64,000 bases of DNA. Origin: Inonotus obliquus (Eukaryota > Basidiomycota > Agaricomycetes > Hymenochaetales > Hymenochaetaceae). Both the position numbers and the translations under genes were made by a program. The stretch spans positions 2,976,001 through 3,040,000 of the forward strand of contig JAJHTX010000002.1 in the NCBI GenBank assembly GCA_032164295.1. The letters are read 5' to 3'. A model generated the notes under the pieces. That model was not told the origin of the DNA. It did not search any database and saw nothing but the letters and a program-made list of their open reading frames with translations. Below are positions 21,465-32,846 of this stretch, piece after piece (the stretch's first letter is position 1; each line of letters opens with the position of its first letter).

Positions 21465-24265
21465 CTACCCACTATCCCCTTCCTCCTCCCCAACACCCAA
21501 AATCTGCCTCAAAGCAGGTAAACTCCCAAAAGGTCTCTGAGCACCTAGAATAGTATTAGCAGCCTCATACTTATTCTCCGGCTTCCTAACTTCAAAACAT
21601 AACTTCTCATAAGCCCGAATGAGTGCACGAAGTGCACCGTGGTGTACACGTTGGGCGAGACGTCTGTCGAGGAGAGGGGTTAGGCGGGGTGGGTGGACGA
21701 CGTCGGGGGATGTGAGCCATGTTGAGAAGGTTTGGAGGGAAAGAGTGAGTGGGTGGGGTTGCATTGAGCCGATGTGGGAGAGGGGTTCGGGTGGTGATGA
21801 AGATGGGGATGGGGATGGAGATTGGGGCCGGGAAGAGCGGGAGTTGCAGATGGAGATACAGTCGGAAAGGGAGGTGTCGTGGAGAATAGCGTTGAACTGT
21901 AGGCAGAAAAACGATTTCTTAGCTTAACGGAAAGAATAAGGAGAGGAGAGGTTGACTTGAACGTACGTGATCTGTTATGAGCAACTCTGCACGAGCGTTG
22001 ATATCATTTTGAAGTTCATTTGCTTTATATTCCGCGAATGGATATGGTCGAACGATACTCTGTCAAAGGCAAACACGGACATCATAATTAGTGGCTATTA
22101 CTGACGAAATTATCATTAGCGAAGAGGAAGAATAACGAACCAATAGATGCGTCAAGCAATTTAATACAAACACGTCTCCATCCCAGTCCATTTTCTGACT
22201 GGCCCTAGCATCGCTCACGCTCAAACACATATTAACAGCCGCATCTACCATCACATCCAAGATAGGTTTAAACCCATCGCGCACTTCATCTTGCGACTCG
22301 TCTCCCATGAGAGAGGATTTATATACGTTCATGAGTTCACGGAGGACTTGGGTATGGTCTAGGAGAGATATTGGGGGTTGGGCGTCTTGGTCGTCTGGCT
22401 GGAATGTGGTTCAGAATTGGGTATTAGAAGAGAAGATGGGATGCTTACTAGGATGGTACGAGCGAGACTTCTTGCTTGTGCTTCGACAGTGTCCATGAAG
22501 ACTTTGTACGCTTCGTCTGTAATCCTGTACAATCATAAGCTAGTATAGAGGAAAGAGGACATCTGACTATTTACTTACTCATTTAGCGTCTCAGACAATC
22601 CTGCCTTATCTCCAATGGTCCTCCTCATTGTGAGGTTGTAGAATATCAGGAGATTCGCGACCTTGTAGGACGCTATACAACTTTCTTGGGATCTCACAGT
22701 TTGTCTTACTCTCACCTGAAAAAACGTTCAAGATTCAGTCATCGGCGGATCCTGTTTTGGTGCGTGTGACTCACTTTTAACGGATATCTAAGCCTCTCAA
22801 ATGCCTTATCCATCAACTCTTGAATCCATATTTCCTCCTCGCTATCTTTGAACAGCCTAACACTGCCGACCATTCTCCTTTCTCCCTTTACGCCAAAGAG
22901 GCTTTCTAGAAATTCACGTTCGCCGGCAATACTTTGATGTACCCATGCAAGCATGTCACCAACATAACGCAGAGGGTCGTGTGCATGAATTTCGATGGGC
23001 CGAGGTAGACCTCCGGGTCCACCTCGGGTAAGAGCGTCCATGAGGGCGTTGAGAAGGGTGGATTGGCGAGTCTGGGAGAGAACAGAGAGTGTTACACTGT
23101 GTGATAGTTAGTAATCGAGTAAATAAGAAGACTCAGTATAAGATACCTCAGAAGCTCTGGCTTCTTCCTGAGCCACTTGACTGCTTCAGTCATTAAAGGT
23201 GTCACCTCCATCAACGCATCCCTGACAAATTGGCGGAACTCGAGTGAGCACCAGCGAGCGAGCTTGTCGTAACCGTCTTCTAGCTGGCGGGAGGTCGCGG
23301 CTATTATCTCAACTCTTTACAAAGCATAGGAGTTTAGTTGAGGAATGAGAAGGATGATGAAGTACATACCCCGCTTTGGTAGGACCATCTTGTCCGCTCA
23401 TGAGCACACTCGAATCGTAGATGATCCGCTCTGCTTTTTGCATCGTTCCGAAGAACTTGGCGTTGATTTGAATGTCCCTTGATTGAAGTAGCTCCGATTC
23501 GTCTTCCGTCAGAGTGAAATGCGTCAGGAAGGCATCAACGGCCATTTGTTGCTCGTTAACAGCGTGCCTATCGCTTGCATGAGAAAAGCTATAACTGAAG
23601 GAGCTTGTGATATGTACTTACCGAGTAGCGCGAAGTCCACCAGCTCTTTCAAGTAGAGATTTGCATGCTTCGTTCGTAGAGCGAAGCTGTTCTTGGGCTT
23701 CATCACACCGAACGCGCATAGCGTCGATATGTTCTTGCAGGACATCTAGATGCTTGATTCGCATGCTTAGATACAGAGGGTTATATAACGTAGAAGACCT
23801 CACCTTGTCGACTTGCTGGAACGCACGAACAAATTGTCGGCTGCCTTGTGCAAGCTTTAGCTCTGCATCCCTTCGCAGACTCTTCCGAGCTCGCGCGGCA
23901 GTCCCGGAGCTTACTAGGGCGTGTCTTCCCGTGAGCTTAGACTCTACATCTAATTCGCCATTCTCTGTGGCATTCCTTGCTTCTCTGTCTGCGACCTTTC
24001 CCTTGGTAATTTCCGGAGCCTTGTAAAGTTCAGAAACTGTTTCGAGTGCTTCTCGGATGGCTGGGTCGTCGCAGTTTGTGCCAAGTACCTTGTAAAGGCG
24101 AGTTGATATCGGATTCCGAGCGGATGATGGTTTTGATTTGCCGTCTGGCGTGGGGGTTAACACGCTATTGGACTGCATAATGGACCCTCCGATCGGGGAC
24201 GCGTGCGTGCGGGATAGGCGGGATAGGGAAGATCGACGGCTCCAACCGGAACGTACATTAGCCAT
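21465..24265 (-). CDS. COG6: Conserved oligomeric Golgi complex subunit 6
   Basis: COG is the lobe-type tether for retrograde transport within the Golgi; Cog6 belongs to lobe B. Ten minus-strand exons, in reading order, are 24265-23804, 23752-23622, 23573-23370, 23314-23147, 23096-22775, 22715-22579, 22524-22449, 22398-22141, 22059-21967 and 21896-21465. They join in frame to 760 residues. Family stretches are [20 protein letters not shown], the N-terminal coiled coil ([39 protein letters not shown]), [30 protein letters not shown] and the C-terminal [15 protein letters not shown]. The first intron is only 51 nt, has no stop and is a multiple of three. The start ATG at 24265 lies 99 nt from the divergent COA1 start. 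Confidence 0.93.
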
Positions 24266-24364
24266 CGTGATGAACTGATCACGTGATAGTCGGATCAATA
24301 TCACCGACTCCGAATCCTCCTCTGTAGAGATCTGAGGAGGTGCAATAGACTTGTGACAAATATA
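24266..24364. promoter_or_regulatory. Compact bidirectional promoter between COG6 and COA1
   Basis: Only 99 nt separate the two divergent start codons, so both promoters and both leaders must share or overlap this stretch. It contains no CCAAT or TATA element I can name with confidence. Confidence 0.5.
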
Positions 24365-25229
24365 ATGCTTGTCTTACGCCCGTACCTCGTCTCTGCATCT
24401 CTACCCCACCCCCGCATTATGTCCATCTCGTACGCCGAAGCAGCCGCTCTCCGCAAGGCAGCTCAACGCGCAGGTAAACACCGCGCAGTCCTGAGACCAC
24501 GTTCCACCGTTCCCGAGGCTTCCCATTCCAATACGAATCAGAGTCCGTTCCATAGGGATCAACCACAACCAATTTCGTATACGAACGTTGCTAAGCCTGG
24601 AGCGTACTATGAACGGCCTCGGATAAAGCGTGATTTGCCTACTGTCTCGGTATGTGACACTTGCATTGTGCCGCTCATCATTTCGCTGACGGGATGTGTT
24701 TGCAATGTAGTCACCGTGGCTTGGCCTTGCTGGCTTCGGAGTTGCCGCAGTTGCAGGCTGGGGTGCATTCCTGGCGTACACAACGAATCAAGAGCGACTA
24801 TCTAGCTCTGTTGTTCGTCAGATCAGTCAAAACTTACGGCAGAGCCCTCTGGTTAAAGAAGCTTTGGGTGACAGTGTACGTCCTGAACCGGCCTGGTATT
24901 TGAATGGCGATCCATGGGTGAATGGCACGGTACGCAATGCTATCTGATCTGAAAGTCTTTTGGCTATACTGATAATGTCTGTCTCAGATAAACATGCTGC
25001 AAGGGAACGTCGACATGAGCATGCGGATCAAAGGTTCAAAAGGAGCGGGCACTTTGTACTTCACGAGTATCCGACGAGAAAAGGGTAGTCCGTTTGAGAT
25101 ACGTAAGTTATTTTCTCATTTCTTGCATATGTGCAGCAAATTTACGATATGCTGTTCATAGTCCGATTTAAGATTATTTGCGACGACAAAACGGTAATCA
25201 ATTTACCAACGAGCGAAGCTGCTCAGTGA
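24365..25229 (+). CDS. COA1: Cytochrome c oxidase assembly factor 1 family
   Basis: Coa1 is an inner-membrane protein acting early in COX1 maturation. Exons 24365-24649, 24711-24929, 24988-25102 and 25162-25229 encode 228 residues. The N-terminus is basic with few acids (LRKAAQRAGKHRAVLRPRS), fitting mitochondrial import. A single membrane segment follows (GLAGFGVAAVAGWGAFLAYT). The C-terminal domain is typical of the family: SSVVRQISQNLRQSPLVKEA, WVNGTINMLQGNVDMSMRIK, GAGTLYFTSIRREKGSPFEI and LRFKIICDDKTVINL. The ATG at 24365 is the first in frame; the ATG at 24419 (MSISYAEAAAL) is a possible alternative. It is divergent from COG6. Confidence 0.88.
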
Positions 25230-25432
25230 ACACTTTCATTCAGTTCATTGTTACTTTCTTTTATTTGCATATGTACATATATGTCGTCGTTACAATTTAG
25301 TTGCATCAATTTCTGGTAATTATGATTAGAACTTATGTGGTGATCTCAGACGAGGATAAAGGCACCAAACAATCTCAGACCTCCTCTTGTACAACGTACT
25401 CTAGGAGTTGAACACCTTCAGTGCAGGAGAAA

Positions 25433-25452
25433 TATCAAAAAACTTTTTGATA
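25433..25452. repeat. Perfect short palindrome downstream of COA1
   Basis: A 9-nt arm TATCAAAAA is followed after two bases by its exact reverse complement TTTTTGATA. It lies about 200 nt after the COA1 stop and 120 nt before the PIS1 start. It could be a 3' end element, a protein-binding site or chance in AT-rich DNA. The surrounding gap 25230-25572 holds nothing else I recognise. Confidence 0.5.
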
Positions 25453-25572
25453 AAATAAGTACCAAAACGGAGAAGCCTCAATCGCGTCTTGACGCGTTGA
25501 GTTGATGTCATGTACATAATACTGTAAATGTAAGCCTTTTACTCACTCTTTCTCATCCATCACCTCCTTTCA

Positions 25573-26630
25573 ATGGCTGAAAAGGACGCAACAAGACCGC
25601 TCCTCAGACACAGGAGGGCAAGCGTAGAGGTCGTAGATGCAAAGCTCGCTGTCGACCTCGCAACCGCCCAAACTTATTCTGAGAATGTATTCCTTTTCGT
25701 ACCAAATCTCATCGGTGATTCGTCACTTGTATGTTTCAAATCTATAGGAATCGCTAACTAGGTATGCTTTTTCTGCCTTCCTTGATACGCAACAGGGTAT
25801 ACACGAATCCTACTCGCCGCCCTCTCCTTACATTTCATGAGTTATCATCCGAAGTATTGCACGATTGCATACTGCGTGTCATGCTTACTCGATGCGTTCG
25901 ATGGACATGCCGCGCGACTCCTGGGTCAGACTTCAAAATTTGGTGCAGTGTTGGATATGGTCACGGATCGGTGCGAAGCTAATTCAACCGTTCACACCGT
26001 CGGGCGCACTTTGATACCTTTGAATCATTAGGTGTACGACGTCCTGCTTGTTGTGCTACTTATCTTCAGCGTACCCGAATTGGACGACTCTGTTTCAATT
26101 CCTTATCGCGCTAGATTTCAGCAGCCATTACATGCACATGTACAGGTGAGATATCTCCCACTTACATAGTGATTGCTTGAACTAATGCCTTTGAAGCTCT
26201 CTCGCAACTGGTTCACGAAGTCACAAGCTAGTGACGAGCGATGTCAGTAGAATCTTATGGTATTACTATAATGACAGTGTACGTGTCCCAGCCGCGCTTC
26301 AGGTCCCCATCATGTCCCATTCTCACGATCTCACAGACGACTTTATTCATATTCTGCGCGGGCAACGAGTTATTCTACGTCGCGCTGTACCTCATGAAAT
26401 GGGACCATTCACCAACTGGCATCTCATTCTTAGGAGACACGCCATGGGCTCGGGTTCTGTTCTACTTCACGTTCTTCTTTTGGCTGGTCAAGAACATCGT
26501 GAATGTCGTGCAGCTGTGGAAAGCATCTAAGATACTGGTTGGTGTTGACTTGGCGGAGAGGGCTAAGGTAAGAGAAGAGGCTGAGTTGCGGAGATTGGCG
26601 ATTGAGAGGGCAGCAGCGGCCAAGCAATGA
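25573..26630 (+). CDS. PIS1: Phosphatidylinositol synthase (CDP-DAG-inositol 3-phosphatidyltransferase)
   Basis: Pis1 makes phosphatidylinositol from CDP-diacylglycerol and inositol in the ER membrane. Exons 25573-25714, 25796-25970, 26032-26145, 26197-26278 and 26337-26630 give 268 residues. The CDP-alcohol phosphotransferase signature D-x2-DG-x2-AR-x8-G-x3-D-x3-D reads DAFDGHAARLLGQ then TSKFGAVLDMVTD, all catalytic positions kept. Around it are hydrophobic helices (GYTRILLAALSLHFMS, TTLFQFLIALDFSSHYMHMY, VLFYFTFFFWLVKNIV) and the PIS-specific SSLATGSRSHK and SRILWYYYND. The tail KVREEAELRRLAIERAAAAK is a charged helix. PIS1 is on the same strand as COA1 and the AAA gene. Confidence 0.95.
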
Positions 26631-26877
26631 TTTGGGGTTGACGTGTAGGCGAGACAATAACTACATCTTTTTTCCATTTTTTCTTCAGTATTATGCTACT
26701 ATCGTACATTCTCTTTTCACGAAGATATTTACTAGAGACAGTGCTTTTTCTAATGCTATTCCGATATTTCCTGCATTTGTAATAATCTGCAAAATTTTGG
26801 AGTGAAGCGTCGATCACTTGAATTTCTGCCCGTGACGCGACCGAACTCATGCTTACTTTCTCCCTCTCATTTCCTGC

Positions 26878-29800
26878 ATGCGCTCCTCTCTTCTCCGCTC
26901 ACGCTCGTTAGCAGCTGCAAGACGCTCCCCGCCATGTCTTGGTACCAATGTCAAAGCCCAGCGCGTGCTCTTTTCTAATTCTCACGCTGCACGATATCCA
27001 CGCCATAAGGCTACACCTAAAGCTACTTCTCGGACGCCTAGACGTTCATCTTCCTCAGCCGGTCCTGTACCTTCCCCTTCTGAACCTCCTTTACCATCTA
27101 ACGCGGTAGGAGAGCGCTTTGCATCTGTACTGAGGAGTGGACCACCTGTTGGACCTCCGCATGAGGACCCAGAAGAGGATGGTTTTGCCAATCAAGACGA
27201 CATAATAGAGCCTGAGAGACCTTCAGATGCTGAGAAGGCAAGACGGACGCGTCGGACAAAGGCAGAGATTGAGGCGGAGACGGCGGCATCTATATCGTTG
27301 CCACCAGAGTTGGACATCCTATGGACACCGGATAGCATGGAAGCTCCTTCGCCTTCAGCGCTACCACCACCCGAAATCTTCCAAGAGGTACTGACGGACT
27401 TGCTCGTCACGCTACACCCGCAAACTCAACACCGTGGTGCATATGCTTCTTCTTCATTGTCTCCTGGATCTGGCTCTATCTCGCGTTTGCCAGTAGAGCC
27501 TACGTTAGGATTGTATTGTCCGTTTGAGGGCGGGGAATATATCATCGACGAGACCGTGCGCGAACTTGCAAGGAGGACAGACTCAGATGTTGTTATCTTG
27601 GACACAGTTCAACTTGCTGCTGGACAGGCAGGGTGTTTTGGTAAAGGTATGTCCAGCACTCTCCACTTGTGATGACCGACTGTGTTGGTTAACCTTTCTT
27701 GTACAATAAGCTGCATCTGTACTTCAGCTCCCTCAGAATCCTTTGCATTTCCGCTCTTTGGCGCAACGATCAGGGTCTATGTATCCAAGGCAGAGGGCAC
27801 AAGATGAAGAATACGACGAGGATGAAGATGAGGCTGGCGCTGGCACTGCTCGAGATTTTCACCAAGTGGCTTCGATGTCCTTCCATGTCATGACACCACC
27901 AGGCATTGGTCGTGCACCTAGACAAACTACAGTAACCCCCACGTCGCGAAGCTCGATGGCGAGAACTAAAGCCTTCTTTGATGAACTAATCAACATGCCC
28001 TCGCCAAAGGATGGCGAAGCTCTTGCCCAAGGAAGACGTCGGTCTCGATTGATCTACATTCGGGATTATCCTACTCTAGCACCTTCGGCAGCGACGTGGT
28101 ATCCACCCTTGCTGGCTGCTGTGCGTCAAAGGCGGCAAGGTCCTATTGCGCGCTCGACATCCCCTGTGGCAAATTCGATGACTATCATCTTTGGGATGAC
28201 GCCACCGATTATTCAGCCATTTGTTCCATCCCACCCTGGAGGACCTGGTCTACTGGGCCTTCTCAACGCACGGCAAAGTTCTCCTGCGGTTTTGAGTCCT
28301 CCTCCGAGACAAGGCAAGTCCGACTATGGTGAGGGAGACTTCGCCGAAAAGGCACGAGAGAGGAGATTACGAGATCGACTGCGAAAATGGGAGCGTGACG
28401 AACCATCGTTCTACGATGAAATGCCGCGGCCGCCGCACGCCAGTGAAGGAGTACGTGAAGGAAACGAACGCAACGAATTTGTTCTGGTCGGTAATCCACC
28501 CCCTGGTCTACCGGCTGGGCTTCCTGCTACACTACTGGCTGCTCTACAGAACCAAATCCGTGCAAGCGGGCATGGAGATGACGCTGAAGATGGTTCGCAA
28601 TTCTTCCGCTTGTCGGTCCTAGTCCCTGCTGTGAGAAATCATGGGATGGAACGACAATACCGGACGTCGCGGCGAAGGGAGATCAACGAGCTTACAATGC
28701 GCATGGCTATCAGCTCAATCGGAGGAAATCTAGATGGCAGGTTTGCCCTTCCCGGTCGGACCTCAGACGCAGAGGCTACCTCAGAGTCTGGTTCTGAAGC
28801 AGACGCGGAGCTTCTCGACGCTGCGAAAATGTGGGATGACTGGGGCAAGTACGTTGAGGCGTGGAAAGATGTCAAAGACATTGCCGATCGCGCTCTTGCT
28901 AGCGTTGTCGTTCAAAATGGCTCGCCGACATCCAAGGCTTCTCTAGAGGCCACTCAAGTCCCCTGGTCTGCTGTCATTTCTGCTTGGACCGCCCGCTCAT
29001 CTATCCGAGAGATCCGGAGGTCGTGGCTCCAAGAGTCCGCTGGTAGGAACGTCAAGTATACTCTGGCCGACGAGCTGGACGAGGCTCCACCTACACATGA
29101 TGAGGTTATACAGCGCGTGAAGGAGGAACAGGATTTGACTCCGCACGAACAGCGCTTACTGGGTTGTATTGTCGATGCCGGTAAGTTTATTACTTATGCT
29201 TCTTTTAACCCTTTTGTTGACTTCTTTCTCATTGAAGCATCTATGACAACGTCTTTCGACCAAGTTCACCTTCCATCACAGACGATTGATGCCGTTCGAA
29301 CTATCGTGTCGCTGCCTTTACTCCACCCAACTGCTTTCCAACAAGGTATTTTAAAGCAGCATAGCATGACTGGTTGCTTGCTGTTTGGTCCTCCTGGAAC
29401 GGGGAAGACGCTGGTTGTACGTGCTCTTGCCCGAGATGCAGGGTGTAGAATGCTGGCCGTGCAGCCATCTGACGTCATGGATATGGTACGCTTCCAATGA
29501 CTCACTCGCTTTGTTCGTATTACTGATATAAATCCAGTACGTCGGAGAAGGCGAAAAACTCGTTCGTTCGGTTTTCTCCCTTGCTCGTCGTCTTTCACCC
29601 TGTGTGGTTTTCCTCGATGAGTTAGATGCGCTTTTCGGGGCTAGGTCTTCTACGCGAGAATTCGGAGGTGCTCTAGCTCATCATGGTGTCATCACTGAAT
29701 TCATGCAGGAGATGGATGGACTTAAGACAAGGAGTGATAGCAATGTCATTGTTATTGGCGCGACAAATCGACCGTTTGACTTGGACGATGCTGTGTTACG

Positions 29801-30557
29801 GAGGCTGCCCCGAAGACTGTTGGTTGATCTTCCTGGGGAGAAGGAAAGAGAAGGTGCGTTTTTGGCCGGAAAGTTTTGAAGAACTTACTGACTCACGATG
29901 GTCCTGTAGAAATTCTCAAGATTCTCCTTCGGGATGAAATCATCGGAGATGATGTTGACTTGAAATGGCTTGCAAAGCGTACTGAACTGTTCTCTGGATC
30001 GGATTTGAAACGTAAGAATTACTCGTCTACTTATGACCTTAGAACAAGTAACTGATTATAAGGGTATAACAGATCTGTGCGTTTCTGCTGCTTTGGATGC
30101 AGTGAAGGAGAACGTTAGTCTGCCATGGACTACACCTACCTCACAAGCATCGGAAACGTTGGAAGAGTCAAAGGAGTCACCCGATGACGCCAAAGTCTCC
30201 CCTTCTACTGAGGAACCTGCATCCATCACTGTCGAAGCCACGCCTACCTCTGAATCAGAACCAGAAACAGACAACACTGAGCCCTCCGAGCAAGACCTCT
30301 CCTCATCCTCACCCACATCATCCTCGGAGGAAGATACACCCCGAACACTCGCCCTCCGTCATTTCACAAAGGCACTCAAAGAAATCAGTCCTTCCTCTTC
30401 CGAATCTCTAGGTACACTTTCAGCTTTGAGGAAATGGAACGAGGAGTTTGGTGAAGGACAAAAGAAGAAGGTGAAGAGGATGTGGGGGAAAGGCGCGTTT
30501 GGGTTTTCGGAACCTGGTGTTGAGGTTATGCCGGATGGAAGGGTTTCGACTCCTTGA
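26878..30557 (+). CDS. AAA+ ATPase with mitochondrial-type presequence, Msp1/ATAD1-like
   Basis: Exons 26878-27646, 27711-29180, 29238-29485, 29538-29853, 29910-30011 and 30073-30557 encode about 1129 residues. The start MRSSLLRSRSLAAARRSPP continues as an Arg/Ser-rich, acid-free region, a good mitochondrial targeting signal. A region of about 700 residues without a known domain precedes one AAA module: Walker A GPPGTGKT at residues 797-804, the pore-loop-type MYVGEGEKLVRSVF, Walker B VVFLDELDALFGARS from about 852, sensor 1 VIVIGATNRPFDLD and RRLPRRLLVDLPGEKER. These match the Msp1/ATAD1/katanin group best. Msp1 itself is about 360 residues with a membrane anchor, so this is not a plain Msp1 orthologue. 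The Ser/Thr/Glu-rich tail ends EPGVEVMPDGRVSTP. Substrate unknown. Confidence 0.87.
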
Positions 30558-30952
30558 CACCTTGAAGATGAAGGGTCCTCGATCGTATAGATGTGGTGTT
30601 GAGAATGACCTATTGACGATGACATTGCATACTAGTACTGATAATCTACAGTGCTCATAAAATGATAATCCTTACTACCTAACTTTTTCGTGCATTGTTC
30701 TGCGTCGCTGCCGAGCTCGAATTCAAACAGTATACTTACCTTTAAGTCCTACATGACACGATATCGAAATATAAGGTGAATATAGAGATAATATAGGAAT
30801 TTTAGATATGGCCATCTGAAATAACATAGAGCGTTCAGTCTCATCCTCTAGAAATCCATTGAACGTTACATTGAATGTCGAATGTAAACTCGGTAGAGAG
30901 AAAGAAGGAGAGAAGAGAGAACTACTATAGGCCCAAGTCTGGACTGGTGCTG
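30558..30952. other. Intergenic region between convergent genes
   Basis: These 395 AT-rich nt separate the stops of the AAA ATPase and NSE1. They should hold both 3' ends. No gene seen. Confidence 0.5.
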
Positions 30953-32516
30953 CTAGTGTCGACTTCGACGATTTCTAACGGCTTGTCGTTCTCGTATTTC
31001 AGCGAGGTTGTCGATGTCGACGGTATCGTCATCTACATGTTGTGTACCGTTGGGTTCGTTATCGTCCTCTTCGTCATCATCATCGTACATATCGTCCAGT
31101 TCGTCTTCTTCGGGCGTTCTAGTTCAATATACATATTTACACGTTAGACTTGGAGAGAAAGAGGCTGAGAGGAGAGATATTAAACGCACCGAGCCTGCCT
31201 TCTGCTCTTCCCATTCAGTTTCGTCTGAGTGGCTTTTTTACTCTTCCCACCTTTACTCGTTCTCCTTCGTGTTTGTGTCTGCGTTTGGCTCACTCCCTGA
31301 CTCTGACTCCACCCTTGACTCTGCGTCTGCGTCTGACTCTCCTCCTCCGCCTCGCCATCCTCGCCATCTACATCTACATCGCCATTGACCCTCCTCACCC
31401 TCCTCTTCTCACCTCTCTCATCTTGAACGGCATCTTCCCCGATAGGTATCAAACCACCCTCATCATTCCCCCATTCTTGTTGACATTTAGGACAAAGGTT
31501 TCGTCGACGAATGTGGTTGTAACAGTGTCGGTGTAAAGGAGCGTTACAGTTTGGTGTTGGACATTTGTAGCCTTTTGTTACGAGCTATCATCATCGAAAA
31601 TAGGATCAATTTCAACTAGGAAATGGGGGAGTAGAAAAAAAGATAGACATACTTCCATGCAGGCAACGCATTCTAATAAGTCGGCCTCGTCGTATGTATT
31701 CTTGAGGTAGTTACTAAGTTCCAAGATTGAACGGGTACCCAGTGAATAGCGCCCTCGTCTAGGAAAAGAATGAGCTTTCACTTAAACGGAAGGACATCGT
31801 AATTATACGTACTTGCTCTTAGCTAGCCATCCACGAGTAACAAGACTAGTCAAAATAACTTCAGCCTGTGATTTTGTCATTTGAAAGCCTTTCAAGTGGC
31901 TTGCTTCACGTAAAGCTAATATTGAAGATACTGAGAAGCCATGTCTTGGAGCCAATACGACTTGTTCGACCTAGGATTCAAGAAGGGATGTGAGTACACT
32001 ATACAATACGCGAGATAATCCGGAAGTGAGATTCGGCTTACAACAGCTTTGAAGAAAGCAATTTCTGCAGGGCTGTAATCCGAAGCGAGCTGCGCGACTT
32101 CATCTCCTTTCGTATTTGTCTACGTCCTTTTCGCGTTAGCCATTGAGATTAACAGAAAGTTATTGTTACCCACGATGACATACATAGCTTTCCCCGTATC
32201 TTCATCCCTGAAACGCGCAAATTCAAGGTCAAGAGGGTCAAGCATACGCTTGATTTTATCTAGGAATCCGTCCCATTCGGCACTACTATCGACGAATTCG
32301 ATACCCTTGGTCGGATCGGCTCCTATTTATGTATTATAGAACGGTAAGAAACCGGAATTAAATCCCAAGACCAGGAGGGGGTTTCTTACGCGCAATAGCT
32401 TCAGTACAAGCTTTCCAAAGTGCCTTTGCAACTTGCTCGTTCAGAACTCTTCGCGACATGATTGCCTGAAGGTAGAGCTTGTATACATCCGAAGAGTGTA
32501 CCCTATGAGATACCAT
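30953..32516 (-). CDS. NSE1: Non-SMC element 1, RING-like subunit of the SMC5/6 complex
   Basis: Nse1 pairs with Nse3 in the SMC5/6 complex for DNA repair and has a variant RING. Minus exons in reading order are 32516-32390, 32322-32174, 32119-32042, 31970-31813, 31758-31653, 31584-31190 and 31118-30953, giving about 392 residues. The winged-helix part has YKLYLQAIMSRRVLNE, GDEVAQLASDYSPAEIAFFK and ASHLKGFQMTKSQAE. The RING-like zinc motif is spread over an intron: ECVACME, KCPTPNCNAPLHRHCYNHI and LCPKCQQEWG. After it come a Gln/Thr/Ser repeat-like tail (QTQTQSQGWSQSQGVSQTQ), a basic stretch and an acidic end. Such a long tail is more than the core family needs. The exon 2 donor (GTGGGT) is the least certain border. 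Confidence 0.92.
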
Positions 32517-32577
32517 GGTGAAATGTGTATAGGAGGAGAGTCGCGTCTAGATGAAGGTCACAGGCAAGAAACGCGAG

Positions 32578-32598
32578 ACGCGTCCAGAGAAGACGCGT
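32578..32598. promoter_or_regulatory. Two ACGCGT (MluI cell-cycle box) sites upstream of NSE1
   Basis: The palindrome ACGCGT occurs at 32578-32583 and 32593-32598, about 60-80 nt upstream of the NSE1 ATG. ACGCGA lies at 32571 nearby. In yeasts ACGCGT binds MBF and drives G1/S expression of DNA replication and repair genes, which would suit an SMC5/6 subunit. Binding is inference. The remaining gap, 32517-32846, contains no gene. Confidence 0.5.
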
Positions 32599-32846
32599 TC
32601 TAGGGACCACGGCAATTCCCGAGACAAAGTCTTCGGGACCGACTTGCAGATTCGCGCGCGCAGAAAACAATTTTATAACTGAGTAGGTACATACTGCTAT
32701 TTACTAGTTGCTATACAATCATCTGAAAGTGTACGCGTGCAAAAATGTTGTGCTACAGATACTCCCGTAGAATGTCTGATCGTCATTTCATATCAACCGC
32801 TTTTAAAGTATCGTGAACAAGAAGACAAACAGAAAACAGGCATCAT

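Noticed and set aside
31008..31536. Overlapping plus-strand open frames of 126 and 128 codons
   Set aside because: They are antisense shadows of the low-complexity tail exons of NSE1.
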